From NCBI RefSeq assembly GCF_900188455.1, contig NZ_FZOL01000034.1, forward strand, positions 1-55,265: a stretch of DNA of 55,265 nucleotides, written 5' to 3'. The position numbers and the translations under genes are program-made. The notes below the pieces were generated by a model that saw only the letters and a list, made by a program, of their open reading frames with translations, ran no database searches and had not been told where the DNA came from. This DNA is from Pseudomonas japonica. GTDB lineage: Bacteria; Pseudomonadota; Gammaproteobacteria; Pseudomonadales; Pseudomonadaceae. This document shows, one piece after another, positions 24,216 through 32,375 of the stretch (its first letter is position 1; each line of letters begins with the position of its first letter).

Positions 24216-24998
24216 ATGACCGTCGATGTTCGCTGCATAGACCTCAACTCGGACATGGGGGAGGGCTTCGGTGCCTGGGAGATGGGCGATGACAGCGCCA
24301 TCCTCGACATCGTCAGCACGGCCAATGTCGCCTGCGGCTTTCATGCCGGCGATCCGCACATCATGGCGCGCACCTTTGCCCTGGCCAGGGACAAGGGCGT
24401 GGCGGTGGGCGCGCACCCGGCGTTCCCCGACCTGTGGGGCTTCGGCCGCCGGTCCATGGTGTTTTCCGCCGCCGAGATCGAGCGCCTGGTGGCCTACCAG
24501 GTCGGCGCCGCCCAGGCCCTGGCCGCCTATGCCGGGCACCGCCTGACCCACGTCAAGGCCCATGGCGCCCTCGGCAACCTGACCCAGACCGACGAAGCCG
24601 TGGCGCGCGCGGTGTGCCGCGCGGTGAAGGCCGTCGATCCGTCGCTGACCTGCCTGGTCATCGCCCTCGGCCACCAGGCGCGCATCGCCGCGGAGATGGG
24701 CCTGGATACCCGCTCGGAAATCTTCGCCGACCGCGCCTACACCGCCGCCGGCCACCTGCTCAAGCGCGGTCTGCCGGGGGCGGTGATCCACGACCCCGCC
24801 GAGGCGGCGGCGCGGGTGCTGCGCATGGTTCGCGCGCAGGCCCTGGAAACCGTCGACGGCGAATCCCTCGCGTGCCGCATCGATTCGGTGTGCGTGCACA
24901 GCGACACGCCCGCCGCCGTGGCCATCGCCCGTGCCGTGCGTGACGCACTGCAGGCGGACGGCCTGCACATTGGCAGTTGGACCCGGTCCGCAGCCTGA
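24216..24998 (+). CDS. pxpA: 5-oxoprolinase subunit A (LamB/YcsF family)
   Basis: 260 aa. The family opening DLNSDMGEGFGAWEMGDD, the metal-site-like CGFHAGDP and VGAHPAFPD, and HVKAHGALGN are all intact. PxpA works with PxpB and PxpC in ATP-dependent opening of 5-oxoproline to glutamate. Here pxpA is about 3.6 kb away from pxpBC and in a different operon, followed instead by biotin carrier and biotin carboxylase genes. The start at 24216 gives the family N-terminus. Confidence 0.93.
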   Translation: MTVDVRCIDLNSDMGEGFGAWEMGDDSAILDIVSTANVACGFHAGDPHIMARTFALARDKGVAVGAHPAFPDLWGFGRRSMVFSAAEIERLVAYQVGAAQALAAYAGHRLTHVKAHGALGNLTQTDEAVARAVCRAVKAVDPSLTCLVIALGHQARIAAEMGLDTRSEIFADRAYTAAGHLLKRGLPGAVIHDPAEAAARVLRMVRAQALETVDGESLACRIDSVCVHSDTPAAVAIARAVRDALQADGLHIGSWTRSAA

Positions 24999-25015
24999 CC
25001 CCGGATGAGACCCAG

Positions 25016-25444
25016 ATGAAAATTGAAATGATCGAACACCTGCTGGACATCGCCGTGCAGGCGGGGGCGGGTGTGCTGGAGTACAGCGGCGCCGGCGCGC
25101 GGGTGCGCCTGGTGCTGGATGGCAGCGCGAGCCAGGCGCCCACCCTGCGCCTGGACGAACAGGCGCTGGCCACGGTCGCGGCAGCGCCCGCGGCGACAGG
25201 CCGGCACGTCGAGGCCAGCATGACCGGGGTGTTCTACCGCGCCCCGGGGCCGGACCAGGCGGTATTCGTCGAGGTCGGCGACCGCGTGGTCGAGGGCCAG
25301 GTGCTGGCCATCGTCGAGGCGATGAAGATGCTCAACCCGCTGGAGTCGCCGGTGGCCGGGCGAATCGCCGGGATCCTGGCCAGCGACGGTCAGGCCGTCG
25401 AGTACGGCATGCCCCTGTTCGTCATCGAGGAGAATCCGGCATGA
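25016..25444 (+). CDS. Biotin carboxyl carrier protein
   Basis: 142 aa. The C-terminal biotinyl domain carries VEAMKM with the biotin-accepting Lys at residue 104, and the thumb-like segment ASMTGVFYRAPGPD upstream, as in AccB. It overlaps the biotin carboxylase start by ATGA. As the locus has no carboxyltransferase of the AccAD type but does have KipI/KipA-type genes, I read it as the carrier of a dedicated urea-carboxylase-like or lactam-directed system, not the housekeeping AccB. Confidence 0.93.
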   Translation: MKIEMIEHLLDIAVQAGAGVLEYSGAGARVRLVLDGSASQAPTLRLDEQALATVAAAPAATGRHVEASMTGVFYRAPGPDQAVFVEVGDRVVEGQVLAIVEAMKMLNPLESPVAGRIAGILASDGQAVEYGMPLFVIEENPA

Positions 25445-26802
25445 GCGCACGTCCGTTCGACAGCCTGCTGATAGCCAACCGCGGGGAAATCGCCCTGCGT
25501 ATCCTGCGCGCTGCCCGCGAGGCGGGCATCCGTACCATCGCCGCCTATTCCGAGGCGGACGCCGGGCTGCGCCATGTGCAACTGGCCGACGAGCGCATCT
25601 GCCTGGGGCCGGCGCCGTCGCGCGACAGCTACCTGGATATCGCCCGGGTGCTGCAGGCCGCGCGCCTGACCGGTGCCCAGGCCATTCACCCCGGCTACGG
25701 CTTTCTTTCCGAGAACAGCCGCTTCGCCGCGGCGGTGGAGGAGGCCGGGCTGGTCTTCGTCGGGCCGACGGCGGCGTCGATCCGCCTGATGGGCGACAAG
25801 GTTTCGGCCAAGCAGGCCATGCTCGATGCTGGCGTGCCTTGTGTGCCCGGTTCCGCCGGGGCCTTGCCGGACGAGGCGCAGGCCATTGTCGCCCTCGGCG
25901 AAGCCTGCGGCTATCCGCTGATCGTCAAGGCCGCCGGTGGTGGTGGCGGTCGTGGCATGCGCGTGGTGCGTGCGCCGGGGGAACTGCTCGACGCGGTGGC
26001 CATGACCCGCCAGGAAGCGGAGCGCGCCTTCGGCAATCCGCAGGTCTATCTGGAACGTTTTCTGGAGCGACCGCGGCATATCGAGATCCAGGTGCTTGCC
26101 GACACCCACGGCAATGCCGTGTGGCTGGGGGAGCGGGACTGTTCGATGCAGCGCCGGCACCAGAAGGTCATCGAGGAGGCACCGGCCCCTGGCATCGCCC
26201 GCGAGGCCATCGCCGCCATCGGCGAGCGTTGCGCGCAGGCCTGCCGGCAGATCGGCTATCGCGGCGCCGGTACCTTCGAGTTCCTCTACGAGGATGGCGC
26301 GTTCTTCTTCATCGAAATGAACACCCGGGTGCAGGTCGAGCATCCGGTGACCGAACTGGTGACCGGTATCGACATCGTCGCCGAGCAACTGCGCATCGCC
26401 GCCGGCCTGCCGCTGTCGCTCACCCAGGCCGATGTGCGTATCAGCGGGCATGCCATCGAGTGCCGGATCAACGCCGAGGACCCGTTCAGCTTCCTGCCCG
26501 CGCCGGGTGTGGTCAGCGAATGGATCGCCCCGGGCGGACCGGGGATCCGTGTCGACAGCCATCTGTATGGCGGCTATCGGGTGCCCAGCCAGTACGACTC
26601 GCTGATCGCCAAGTTCCTCGCCCACGGCAGCGACCGTGAGCTGGCCCTGCGGCGCATGCGTGGCGCCCTGGGGGAAACCCGTCTCGACGGGATCAAGAGC
26701 AGCATCGCCCTGCACCAGGCCTTGATGGCGGAGCCGGGGTTCGTCGGTGGTGGCTGTGACATTCACCATCTGGAACGTTATCTGGCGGAGAACGAGGCAT
26801 GA
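25441..26802 (+). CDS. Biotin carboxylase (AccC-like)
   Basis: 453 aa, full length. Biotin carboxylase N-domain (LLIANRGEIALRILRAARE), ATP-grasp glycine loop GGGGGRGM (about 164), the MQRRHQKVIEEAPAP segment (about 238) and EMNTRVQVEHPVTE (about 292), then the C-domain. It carboxylates biotin on the carrier using ATP and bicarbonate. It overlaps genes on both sides (ATGA), so it is coupled to the carrier and the degenerate carrier. Context makes it a dedicated paralogue rather than acetyl-CoA carboxylase. Confidence 0.93.
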   Translation: MSARPFDSLLIANRGEIALRILRAAREAGIRTIAAYSEADAGLRHVQLADERICLGPAPSRDSYLDIARVLQAARLTGAQAIHPGYGFLSENSRFAAAVEEAGLVFVGPTAASIRLMGDKVSAKQAMLDAGVPCVPGSAGALPDEAQAIVALGEACGYPLIVKAAGGGGGRGMRVVRAPGELLDAVAMTRQEAERAFGNPQVYLERFLERPRHIEIQVLADTHGNAVWLGERDCSMQRRHQKVIEEAPAPGIAREAIAAIGERCAQACRQIGYRGAGTFEFLYEDGAFFFIEMNTRVQVEHPVTELVTGIDIVAEQLRIAAGLPLSLTQADVRISGHAIECRINAEDPFSFLPAPGVVSEWIAPGGPGIRVDSHLYGGYRVPSQYDSLIAKFLAHGSDRELALRRMRGALGETRLDGIKSSIALHQALMAEPGFVGGGCDIHHLERYLAENEA

Positions 26803-27188
26803 ACGGCGAACGCTTGCAGGGCATCGCGGCGCTATTCCGGCGCCAGGGTCTGGTGGAGCTGGAGGTGGAAATGGCCGGGGAGCGCCTGGCGCTGGTGGCG
26901 GGGCGTGGGCAGGGCGACATGGCACCAGTACAGACGCCAGCCGCGCTACCGGCGGCGCTAGTGCTGCGTTCTCCGGGGATGGGGCTGTTGCGTCTTTGTC
27001 ATCCGCAGCGAGCGCAGGCGGAGGTCGCTGCGGGTGCCGTGGTCATTCCCGGGCAGGTGGTGGCCTGGCTGGAGAACGATGGGCTGCTGGAGGAAATCCG
27101 GGCGGTCGAGGCCGGGGTCGTTGGCCAGGTGCTGACGGGGGATGGGCAGCGGGTCGGGTATGCCGATGCGTTGTTCGAGTACCGCTGA
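26799..27188 (+). CDS. Degenerate biotin-carrier-like protein lacking the biotinyl lysine
   Basis: 129 aa. From GQVVAW to DALF it aligns without gaps to the biotinyl domain of the carrier two genes upstream, including the shared GDGQ-V-Y and central AG. The VEAMKM motif is replaced by LENDGL, putting Gly95 where the biotinylated Lys should be. It therefore cannot be biotinylated at the normal place. It overlaps biotin carboxylase by ATGA and is last in the operon. It may be a structural or regulatory pseudo-carrier; function unknown. Confidence 0.85.
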   Translation: MNGERLQGIAALFRRQGLVELEVEMAGERLALVAGRGQGDMAPVQTPAALPAALVLRSPGMGLLRLCHPQRAQAEVAAGAVVIPGQVVAWLENDGLLEEIRAVEAGVVGQVLTGDGQRVGYADALFEYR

Positions 27189-27214
27189 GGGCCTGGGTAC
27201 AACCATCGCCAGTA

Positions 27215-27322
27215 CCGGTCTCATCGCGGGCAACGCCCGCTCCCACAGGTCTCACGCCGGGCCAGGATCTTGTGGCTGACCCAGATCCTTGTGGGAGCGG
27301 GCATTGCCCGCGATGAGGCCGG
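27215..27322. repeat. Inverted pair of REP elements between convergent genes
   Basis: Two REP palindromes face each other (27215-27248 and 27291-27322; core GGGAGCGGGCATTGCCCGCG), with a smaller inverted AGGATCT/AGATCCT between them. The pair sits between the convergent degenerate-carrier and AraC genes and may act as a bidirectional terminator or transcript stabiliser. Confidence 0.8.
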
Positions 27323-27346
27323 CACGAGACCCCCCGGCAACCCCGC

Positions 27347-28099
27347 TCACAACGACCGCGCCCCCACCGCCGCACTCGACAGCCGATACTGCATCGGCGT
27401 GCAGTGCAGCGCCGCCTTGAACTGGCGGCTGAAGGCACTATGGTCGGAATAGCCGCACTCGGTGGCGACATCGGTAATGCTCATCAGCGTCTGTTCCAGC
27501 AATTCGCAGGCCTTTTCGATGCGCGCCTTCATCAGGATCTGCTTGGGCGACAGCTGGAACACCTCGCGGGTCAGGCGCTGCAAGGTGTCCATCGACAGCC
27601 CCACCTGCTCGGCGATATCGGCGATCAACTGCGGCTGGCTGAGGTTCTCGCGCACCAGGCGGGAAAACTCCATGAGCCGCTTGTAACCCAGGTGCTTCTC
27701 GTCCGGCCGGTTGAGCAGGCGGGAAATACCCACCAGCCCGGTGACCTGGTTGTGCTGGTTGAAGATGCCGAACTTGGAACTCAGGCACCACTGCTTGTGG
27801 CCATCCGCCGAACGAAACAGCCGCAAGGCATCCACCACGTCACGCCCCGTGCTGATCACCGAGAGGTCCTGGGCCATGATGCTGGAACTGGTGACCGGGA
27901 ACAGTTCGTCGGCGGTCAGGCCGATCACCTCTTCCTTGCTGCGCTTGCCGCTGTACTGCACCAGGGTCTGGTTGACCACCACATAGCGCCCGTCGGCATC
28001 CTTGACGTAGAACATCACGTCCGGCATGCGATCGAACAGCTTGTCCAGCAGGGTCAGGTCCTGGTCGATCCAGTGCAGGAGTTCCTTGCCTTCGATCAT
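27347..28099 (-). CDS. AraC family regulator with N-terminal PAS domain
   Basis: 250 aa. An N-terminal PAS domain (about 15-125: MPDVMFYVKDADGRYVVVNQ, GLTADELFP) precedes a C-terminal AraC/XylS double HTH (about 160-250: ADIAEQVGLSMDTLQRLTRE, ITDVATECGYSDHSAFSRQF). The start at 28099 has AGGAGG at 8 nt. It lies between the two pxp operons, divergent from pxpB, with CCGATTGTGC copies in both intergenic regions. It probably senses a small ligand and activates the lactam/amino-acid catabolic genes. Confidence 0.93.
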   Translation of the reverse strand: MIEGKELLHWIDQDLTLLDKLFDRMPDVMFYVKDADGRYVVVNQTLVQYSGKRSKEEVIGLTADELFPVTSSSIMAQDLSVISTGRDVVDALRLFRSADGHKQWCLSSKFGIFNQHNQVTGLVGISRLLNRPDEKHLGYKRLMEFSRLVRENLSQPQLIADIAEQVGLSMDTLQRLTREVFQLSPKQILMKARIEKACELLEQTLMSITDVATECGYSDHSAFSRQFKAALHCTPMQYRLSSAAVGARSL

Positions 28100-28193
28100 C
28101 GGACATCCTCCTCGAAAGACGATTGGGCAACAGCGTTCGCGCCACCCTAGCAGTTCTGCCGGATACCGCGCGAGTGGTTCTTCGTGATTCCTC

Positions 28194-28203
28194 CCGATTG
28201 TGC
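28194..28203 (+). promoter_or_regulatory. CCGATTGTGC site near the AraC gene
   Basis: Exact copy of the 10-mer, 95 nt above the AraC start. The identity with the copy at 28390-28381 (minus strand) extends to 13 nt (CCGATTGTGCGCA). The two lie in inverted orientation, one toward each of the divergent genes. The rest of the gap 28100-28445 shows no gene. Confidence 0.5.
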
Positions 28204-28380
28204 GCAATGCCGCAGCTCAAGAACGGTATATCGAATACTCATCGCCCCGCGCACCGGGCTTTTCCCAGGATTCGCCGTGAAAAGCCAGGGGCAGGACGGC
28301 TGCCTCTGCGCGCAAGGACACTGTGCAGAAAACAGCCCTGCACGGACCGGCTCGATGCAAGCCGGATGCCGCCATCCTGC

Positions 28381-28390
28381 GCACAATCGG
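28381..28390 (-). promoter_or_regulatory. CCGATTGTGC site before pxpBC
   Basis: Exact inverted copy of the 10-mer, 56 nt above the 26-codon ORF at 28446 and 174 nt above pxpB. With the copy at 28194 it brackets the divergent promoter region. Confidence 0.5.
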
Positions 28391-28445
28391 CAGCACCAGG
28401 CCGGCCCTGCGCATCGGCCCTTTTTCACCACGACAAGGCCCGAGC

Positions 28446-28526
28446 ATGAACCGTCCATGGTGGTCCCGCTTCAAGAAAGCCTGCGTTCGTTTCCTGGAGC
28501 GGCTGGGCAGGGCCGCACCGTTCTGA
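28446..28526 (+). CDS. Possible 26-aa cationic peptide ahead of pxpB
   Basis: ATG to TGA encodes MNRPWWSRFKKACVRFLERL followed by GRAAPF. It is strongly basic, with aromatic and hydrophobic residues spaced as in an amphipathic helix. It ends 37 nt before pxpB. The RBS is weak (AAGG at 8 nt or more). It could be a leader peptide, a small membrane-associated protein or chance. Confidence 0.3.
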   Translation: MNRPWWSRFKKACVRFLERLGRAAPF

Positions 28527-28563
28527 GTCGGGCGCCGTCGCGTCCGCACGCTTCGAGGTAGTC

Positions 28564-29250
28564 ATGAACATGCTTGCACAACCACCGTCGCGGGCCGTCA
28601 CGCCGCGGCTTTCACCCGCCGGCAGCCGCGGCTTGCTGATGGACATGGCGCAGGGCGCCTTCGATGCCGACCTGCAGGATCGCGTGCTGGCCCTGGCGGC
28701 CATCGCGCGCCAGCATCCGGCGATCGAACAGGCCGTGCCGGGGATGAACAATCTGCTGCTGGTGCAGCGCGCGGCGGCGGGCGAGCGGCCGGCGCTGGAA
28801 GCCTGGCTGCTGGAGCAATGGGCGGCGCGGGAGCAGCCCGCGGCGCCGGGTCGCGAGATCGAGATCGCCGTGGTCTACGGCGGCGAGGCCGGCGAGGACC
28901 TGCGCGCCCTGGCCGAGCACGCCGGGATGAGCGTCGCCGAGGTGGTCCGCCTGCACAGCGCGGCGACCTACCGCGTCGCCTGCCTCGGCGCGATGCCGGG
29001 CTTTCCCTACCTCAGCGGGCTCGATCCGCGCCTGGCCATGCCACGCCGGGCGGTACCGCGCATGCGTCTGGAGCAGGGCGCGGTGATCATCGGTGGGCCC
29101 CAGGCCGGGGTGATGCCCTGCGCGGCGCCCTCGGGCTGGCATGTGATCGGGCAGACCCGGTGCCGCCTGTTCGACCCGCAGGCGGCGCAACCGACCTTGC
29201 TCCTGCCGGGCGACCGGGTGCGCTTCACGGTGCTGGAGCTGCTGCCATGA
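28564..29250 (+). CDS. pxpB: 5-oxoprolinase subunit B (KipI family, AHS1)
   Basis: 228 aa. The allophanate-hydrolase subunit 1 fold is shown by VPGMNNLLLV, EIEIAVVYGGEAGEDL, HSAATYRVACLGAMPGFPYL and GGPQAGVMP with SGWHVIGQT. It overlaps pxpC by ATGA. With PxpA and PxpC it forms 5-oxoprolinase; the same AHS1/AHS2 pair is the carboxyl-transfer part of urea carboxylase, relevant because biotin carboxylase and carrier genes are nearby. Confidence 0.93.
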   Translation: MNMLAQPPSRAVTPRLSPAGSRGLLMDMAQGAFDADLQDRVLALAAIARQHPAIEQAVPGMNNLLLVQRAAAGERPALEAWLLEQWAAREQPAAPGREIEIAVVYGGEAGEDLRALAEHAGMSVAEVVRLHSAATYRVACLGAMPGFPYLSGLDPRLAMPRRAVPRMRLEQGAVIIGGPQAGVMPCAAPSGWHVIGQTRCRLFDPQAAQPTLLLPGDRVRFTVLELLP

Positions 29251-30206
29251 TCGAGATACTGAGCAGCGCCGCCGCCAATTCCGTACAGGACCTGGGGCGC
29301 CCGGGCCATCTGCACCTGGGCCTGTGCGCCGGCGGGGCGATGGACGTCGCGGCCCTGCGCCTGGGCAACCTGTTGCTGGACAACCCGGCCTGCGCGGCCG
29401 GGCTGGAGATCGCCCTGTTTCCCTTCCGCCTGAAGTTTCTCGTCGACTGCCAGTTCGCCCTGACCGGCGCCGACGGCCCGGCGACGCTGGACGAACGCAC
29501 CCTCTACCCGTCGTGGCGCTTCCAGGCCAGGGCCGGGCAGGTCCTGAGCCTGGCGCCGCCGACGCGCGGCGCGCGCAGTTACCTGACCTTCGCCGGCGGC
29601 ATCGAGGTCGAGACGGTCCTCGGTTCGCGTGCCACCGACCTGAAAACCGGTTTCGGCGGTTTCCACGGGCGCGGCCTGCGCAAGGGTGATCGCCTGCCGC
29701 TCGGCACCGCGCCGGCGTCCCGCGACAAGGAGCTGGGCGCGGCCCTGCCGCGCTTTCTCGGCGAACGCGGTGGCGTGGTGCCGGTGAGGATCACGCCGGG
29801 CGCCGAGTGGGCGCTGCTCGACGACGCCTCGCGGCAGGCCTTGCTGCACCAGCAATGGAGCGTCACCCCGGACAGCAACCGCATGGGCATGCGTTTGAAG
29901 GGCGAGGCCCTGGCGCTGCGCGAGCCGCTGGAAATGCTTTCCCACGGCATCCTGCCCGGCACCGTGCAGGTGCCGCCGGCGGGTCAGCCGATCATCCAGC
30001 TGGTGGATGCCAACACCTGCGGCGGCTACCCGAAGATCGCCCATGTCATCGAAGCCGACCTGCCGACCCTGGCCCAGGCACCGATCGGCGCGTGCCTGGG
30101 CTTTGTCCTGGTCGATGCCGCCCAGGCCGAGCAGGCACAGCGCCTGGCGGAACAGGAACTGGAGCCGATCGCCCGGGCCCTGCAACTGCAGCGGCGCTAC
30201 TCATGA
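29247..30206 (+). CDS. pxpC: 5-oxoprolinase subunit C (KipA family, AHS2)
   Basis: 319 aa. The N-terminal IEILSSAAANSVQDLGRPGH and GGAMDVAALRLGNLL, the central SYLTFAGGIEVETVLGS and the C-terminal GTVQVPPAGQPIIQLVDANT are typical of AHS2/KipA. It is coupled on both sides (ATGA overlaps with pxpB and the following tetR gene). In urea carboxylase this domain performs carboxyl transfer to an amide nitrogen. Confidence 0.93.
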   Translation: MIEILSSAAANSVQDLGRPGHLHLGLCAGGAMDVAALRLGNLLLDNPACAAGLEIALFPFRLKFLVDCQFALTGADGPATLDERTLYPSWRFQARAGQVLSLAPPTRGARSYLTFAGGIEVETVLGSRATDLKTGFGGFHGRGLRKGDRLPLGTAPASRDKELGAALPRFLGERGGVVPVRITPGAEWALLDDASRQALLHQQWSVTPDSNRMGMRLKGEALALREPLEMLSHGILPGTVQVPPAGQPIIQLVDANTCGGYPKIAHVIEADLPTLAQAPIGACLGFVLVDAAQAEQAQRLAEQELEPIARALQLQRRYS

Positions 30207-30790
30207 GCGGCCAGGGCATCGCGCTGGCGCCGCGCACCGACGAAACCATCCTCCTGGCCGCCCATCAACTGCTGCTGGAAGGCGGTTTCGCCGGCATGTC
30301 GATGCGCTGCCTGAGCCATCGCGCCGGTTTGCAGGCGGGCAGTCTCTACCATCACTTCTCCGGCAAGCAGGAAGTCCTGGAAGAAGTGCTCGGCGGCATC
30401 GTCCAGCGTCGGGTGGGCGGCTGGCGCCGGGTGCGGCCCTTGGCGCGCCCGGCGTGGCAGCGCCTGCAGCAGTTCATCGAGTTCCATGTCCGGCATGTCC
30501 TGCAGCATGCCGCCGACCAGGCGGTGCTGCGCTCCGAACGGCGCTACCTCGATGCCCAGGCTCGCGAACGCCTGGAGCAACTGGAGCGCGAGTATTTCCA
30601 GGTGCTGTTCGCCAGCGTGGCCGAGGGCGTGGCCGCCGGGGTGTTCTCGGTGACCTGCGCCAGGCTGGCGGCGCGCACCCTGCGCGGCCTGCTGGACAGC
30701 ATCGAGGATGCGCCGGACGACGGGCGCATGACGCCGTGGATGATCGAGGTCGCGGCGCGGGTCCTGCGGGTCGGCGAGGCCGGGCGCTGA
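30203..30790 (+). CDS. TetR family transcriptional regulator
   Basis: 195 aa. TetR HTH at about residues 14-58 (ILLAAHQLLLEGGFAGMSMR, GLQAGSLYHHFSGKQE), then a helical effector domain. It is translationally coupled to pxpC and is the last gene of that operon, so it is probably an autoregulated local repressor acting beside the PAS-AraC protein. Confidence 0.92.
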   Translation: MSGQGIALAPRTDETILLAAHQLLLEGGFAGMSMRCLSHRAGLQAGSLYHHFSGKQEVLEEVLGGIVQRRVGGWRRVRPLARPAWQRLQQFIEFHVRHVLQHAADQAVLRSERRYLDAQARERLEQLEREYFQVLFASVAEGVAAGVFSVTCARLAARTLRGLLDSIEDAPDDGRMTPWMIEVAARVLRVGEAGR

Positions 30791-30834
30791 GCGCGCCGGC
30801 CGGCATTCATTCCAACAGCTGAGGAGAAACCAGC

Positions 30835-32106
30835 ATGAACGATTTCATGGCCCTGCCGCGGGACGAGGCGCAGCGGCTGCAGACCGAGGTGGCCGCACAC
30901 TACGCACGGCTGCGCGACCGAAACCTTGCGATCAACATGGCCCGCGGCGTGCCGAGCAGCGAACAGCTGGACCTGTCCAATGCGATGCTCGATTTCGACG
31001 GCTACTTCGCCGAGGACGGTACCGACTGTCGCAACTACATGGGTCAGCAGGGCCTGCCCGAGGCGCGGGCGTTGTTCGCGCCCTTGCTCGGCGTGCCCGC
31101 CGACCAGGTGGTGGTGGACGGCAACTCCAGCCTGGCCCTGATGCACGACTGCATCGCCTACGCCTGGCGCAGCGGCACCTGCGACTCGGCGCGGCCCTGG
31201 TCGGCCGAGCCCGACGTGGCCTTTCTCTGCCCGGTGCCTGGTTATGACCGGCACTACGCCATCTGCGAGGCCTTCGGCATCCGACTGATCCCCGTCACCC
31301 TGCACGACGACGGGCCCGACCTCGACGAAGTCGCGCGCCTGGTCAAGGATCCGGCGGTCAAGGGCATGTGGTGCGTGCCCAAGTACAGCAACCCCACCGG
31401 GGCCATCTACAGCGACGAAGTGATCGACTTTCTCGCCGCGATGGACACGGCGGCGGCGGACTTCCGCCTGTTCTGGGACGACGCCTACAGCATGCACCAC
31501 CTCACGGCGGAGCCGGTGCGCATCGCCAATGTCAGCGAGCGCTGCCAGCGGCACGGGCACGCCAACCGGGCGCTGGTATTCGCCTCCACCTCGAAGATGA
31601 CCTTCGCCGGCGGCGGCCTGGCCCTGTTCGGCAGTTCCACGCCGAACATCGCCTGGTGGCTGCGCCATGCGGCGGTTCGCAGCGTCGGCCCGGACAAGCT
31701 GAACCAGTTGCGCCATGTCCGCTTCCTGCGCGACCTGCAGGGCCTGGAAGCGCTGATGGACGGCCACCGGGAAATCCTCGCGCCGCGTTTCGAGGCGGTA
31801 CGCCAGGTCTTCGAGCGCCTGCTGACGACCTGGCGGGTGGCGCGCTGGAGCGTGCCCCGGGGCGGCTATTTCATCAGCGTCGACTGCCTGCCCGGCACGG
31901 CCCGCCGCGTAGTGGAGCTGGCGAAGGCGGCCGGTGTGCGGATGACGGCCGCCGGCGCGGCATTCCCCCAGGGCCTCGACCCGCGCGACAGCCATCTGCG
32001 CATCGCGCCGTCGTCCCCGGCGCCGGACGACCTTGAGCAGGCTGCCGAAGTGATTGCCGTGAGCATTCTGCTGGCGGCCTGCGAAATCCGCTTGCAGGCG
32101 TCGTAA
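30835..32106 (+). CDS. PLP-dependent aminotransferase (aspartate aminotransferase Ic-type)
   Basis: 423 aa. Fold type I motifs: NMARGVPSSEQLDLSNAML at the N-terminus, CVPKYSNPTGAIYSDE, the cofactor Asp in FWDDAYSMHH and the Schiff-base Lys in STSKMTFAGGG. These match the 'Ic' class of acidic-amino-acid aminotransferases. It could deaminate the amino acid made by lactam opening, giving a 2-oxo acid for the ThDP decarboxylase downstream. It has its own gap of 44 nt from tetR. Confidence 0.92.
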   Translation: MNDFMALPRDEAQRLQTEVAAHYARLRDRNLAINMARGVPSSEQLDLSNAMLDFDGYFAEDGTDCRNYMGQQGLPEARALFAPLLGVPADQVVVDGNSSLALMHDCIAYAWRSGTCDSARPWSAEPDVAFLCPVPGYDRHYAICEAFGIRLIPVTLHDDGPDLDEVARLVKDPAVKGMWCVPKYSNPTGAIYSDEVIDFLAAMDTAAADFRLFWDDAYSMHHLTAEPVRIANVSERCQRHGHANRALVFASTSKMTFAGGGLALFGSSTPNIAWWLRHAAVRSVGPDKLNQLRHVRFLRDLQGLEALMDGHREILAPRFEAVRQVFERLLTTWRVARWSVPRGGYFISVDCLPGTARRVVELAKAAGVRMTAAGAAFPQGLDPRDSHLRIAPSSPAPDDLEQAAEVIAVSILLAACEIRLQAS

Positions 32107-32141
32107 CCGCCCCATGGGCATCTGCACAAGGGGTCGATACC

Positions 32142-32280
32142 AACCTGTGGGAGCGAGCTCGCTCGCGAACGGCGGCGAAGCCGTCGTAAAACCTGAGTCC
32201 CGAGTTTGCCTGACACACTGCGGATTCAGGTTTTGTGGCCGCTTCGCGCCCATTCGCGAGCAAGCTCGCTCCCACAGGTG
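32142..32280. repeat. Long REP-type hairpin element
   Basis: A 27-nt inverted repeat with one mismatch (32144-32170 with 32253-32279, core GGGAGCGAGCTCGCTCGCGA) surrounds a second inverted pair, AAAACCTGA (32188-32196) with TCAGGTTTT (32226-32234). The whole unit could fold as one long cruciform or act as terminator after the aminotransferase gene. It is of a different REP subtype from that at 27215. Confidence 0.8.
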
Positions 32281-32375
32281 AGGGCCGCACGCAGGCATTT
32301 TTCAGGGTCTGGCGACTATGCAGAAAGCCGCAGATTCCCCCTCCCATGGATGCAAGCCAGCCGCCCCCTCGGTCC

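Noticed and set aside
25016..26802. Carrier and carboxylase as housekeeping acetyl-CoA carboxylase subunits
   Set aside because: They are coupled to pxpA and a degenerate carrier, inside a catabolic locus that has a local regulator.
28100..28207. Longer N-terminus for the AraC regulator
   Set aside because: The AGGAGG 8 nt before 28099 and the start of the PAS domain there make the short form much more likely.
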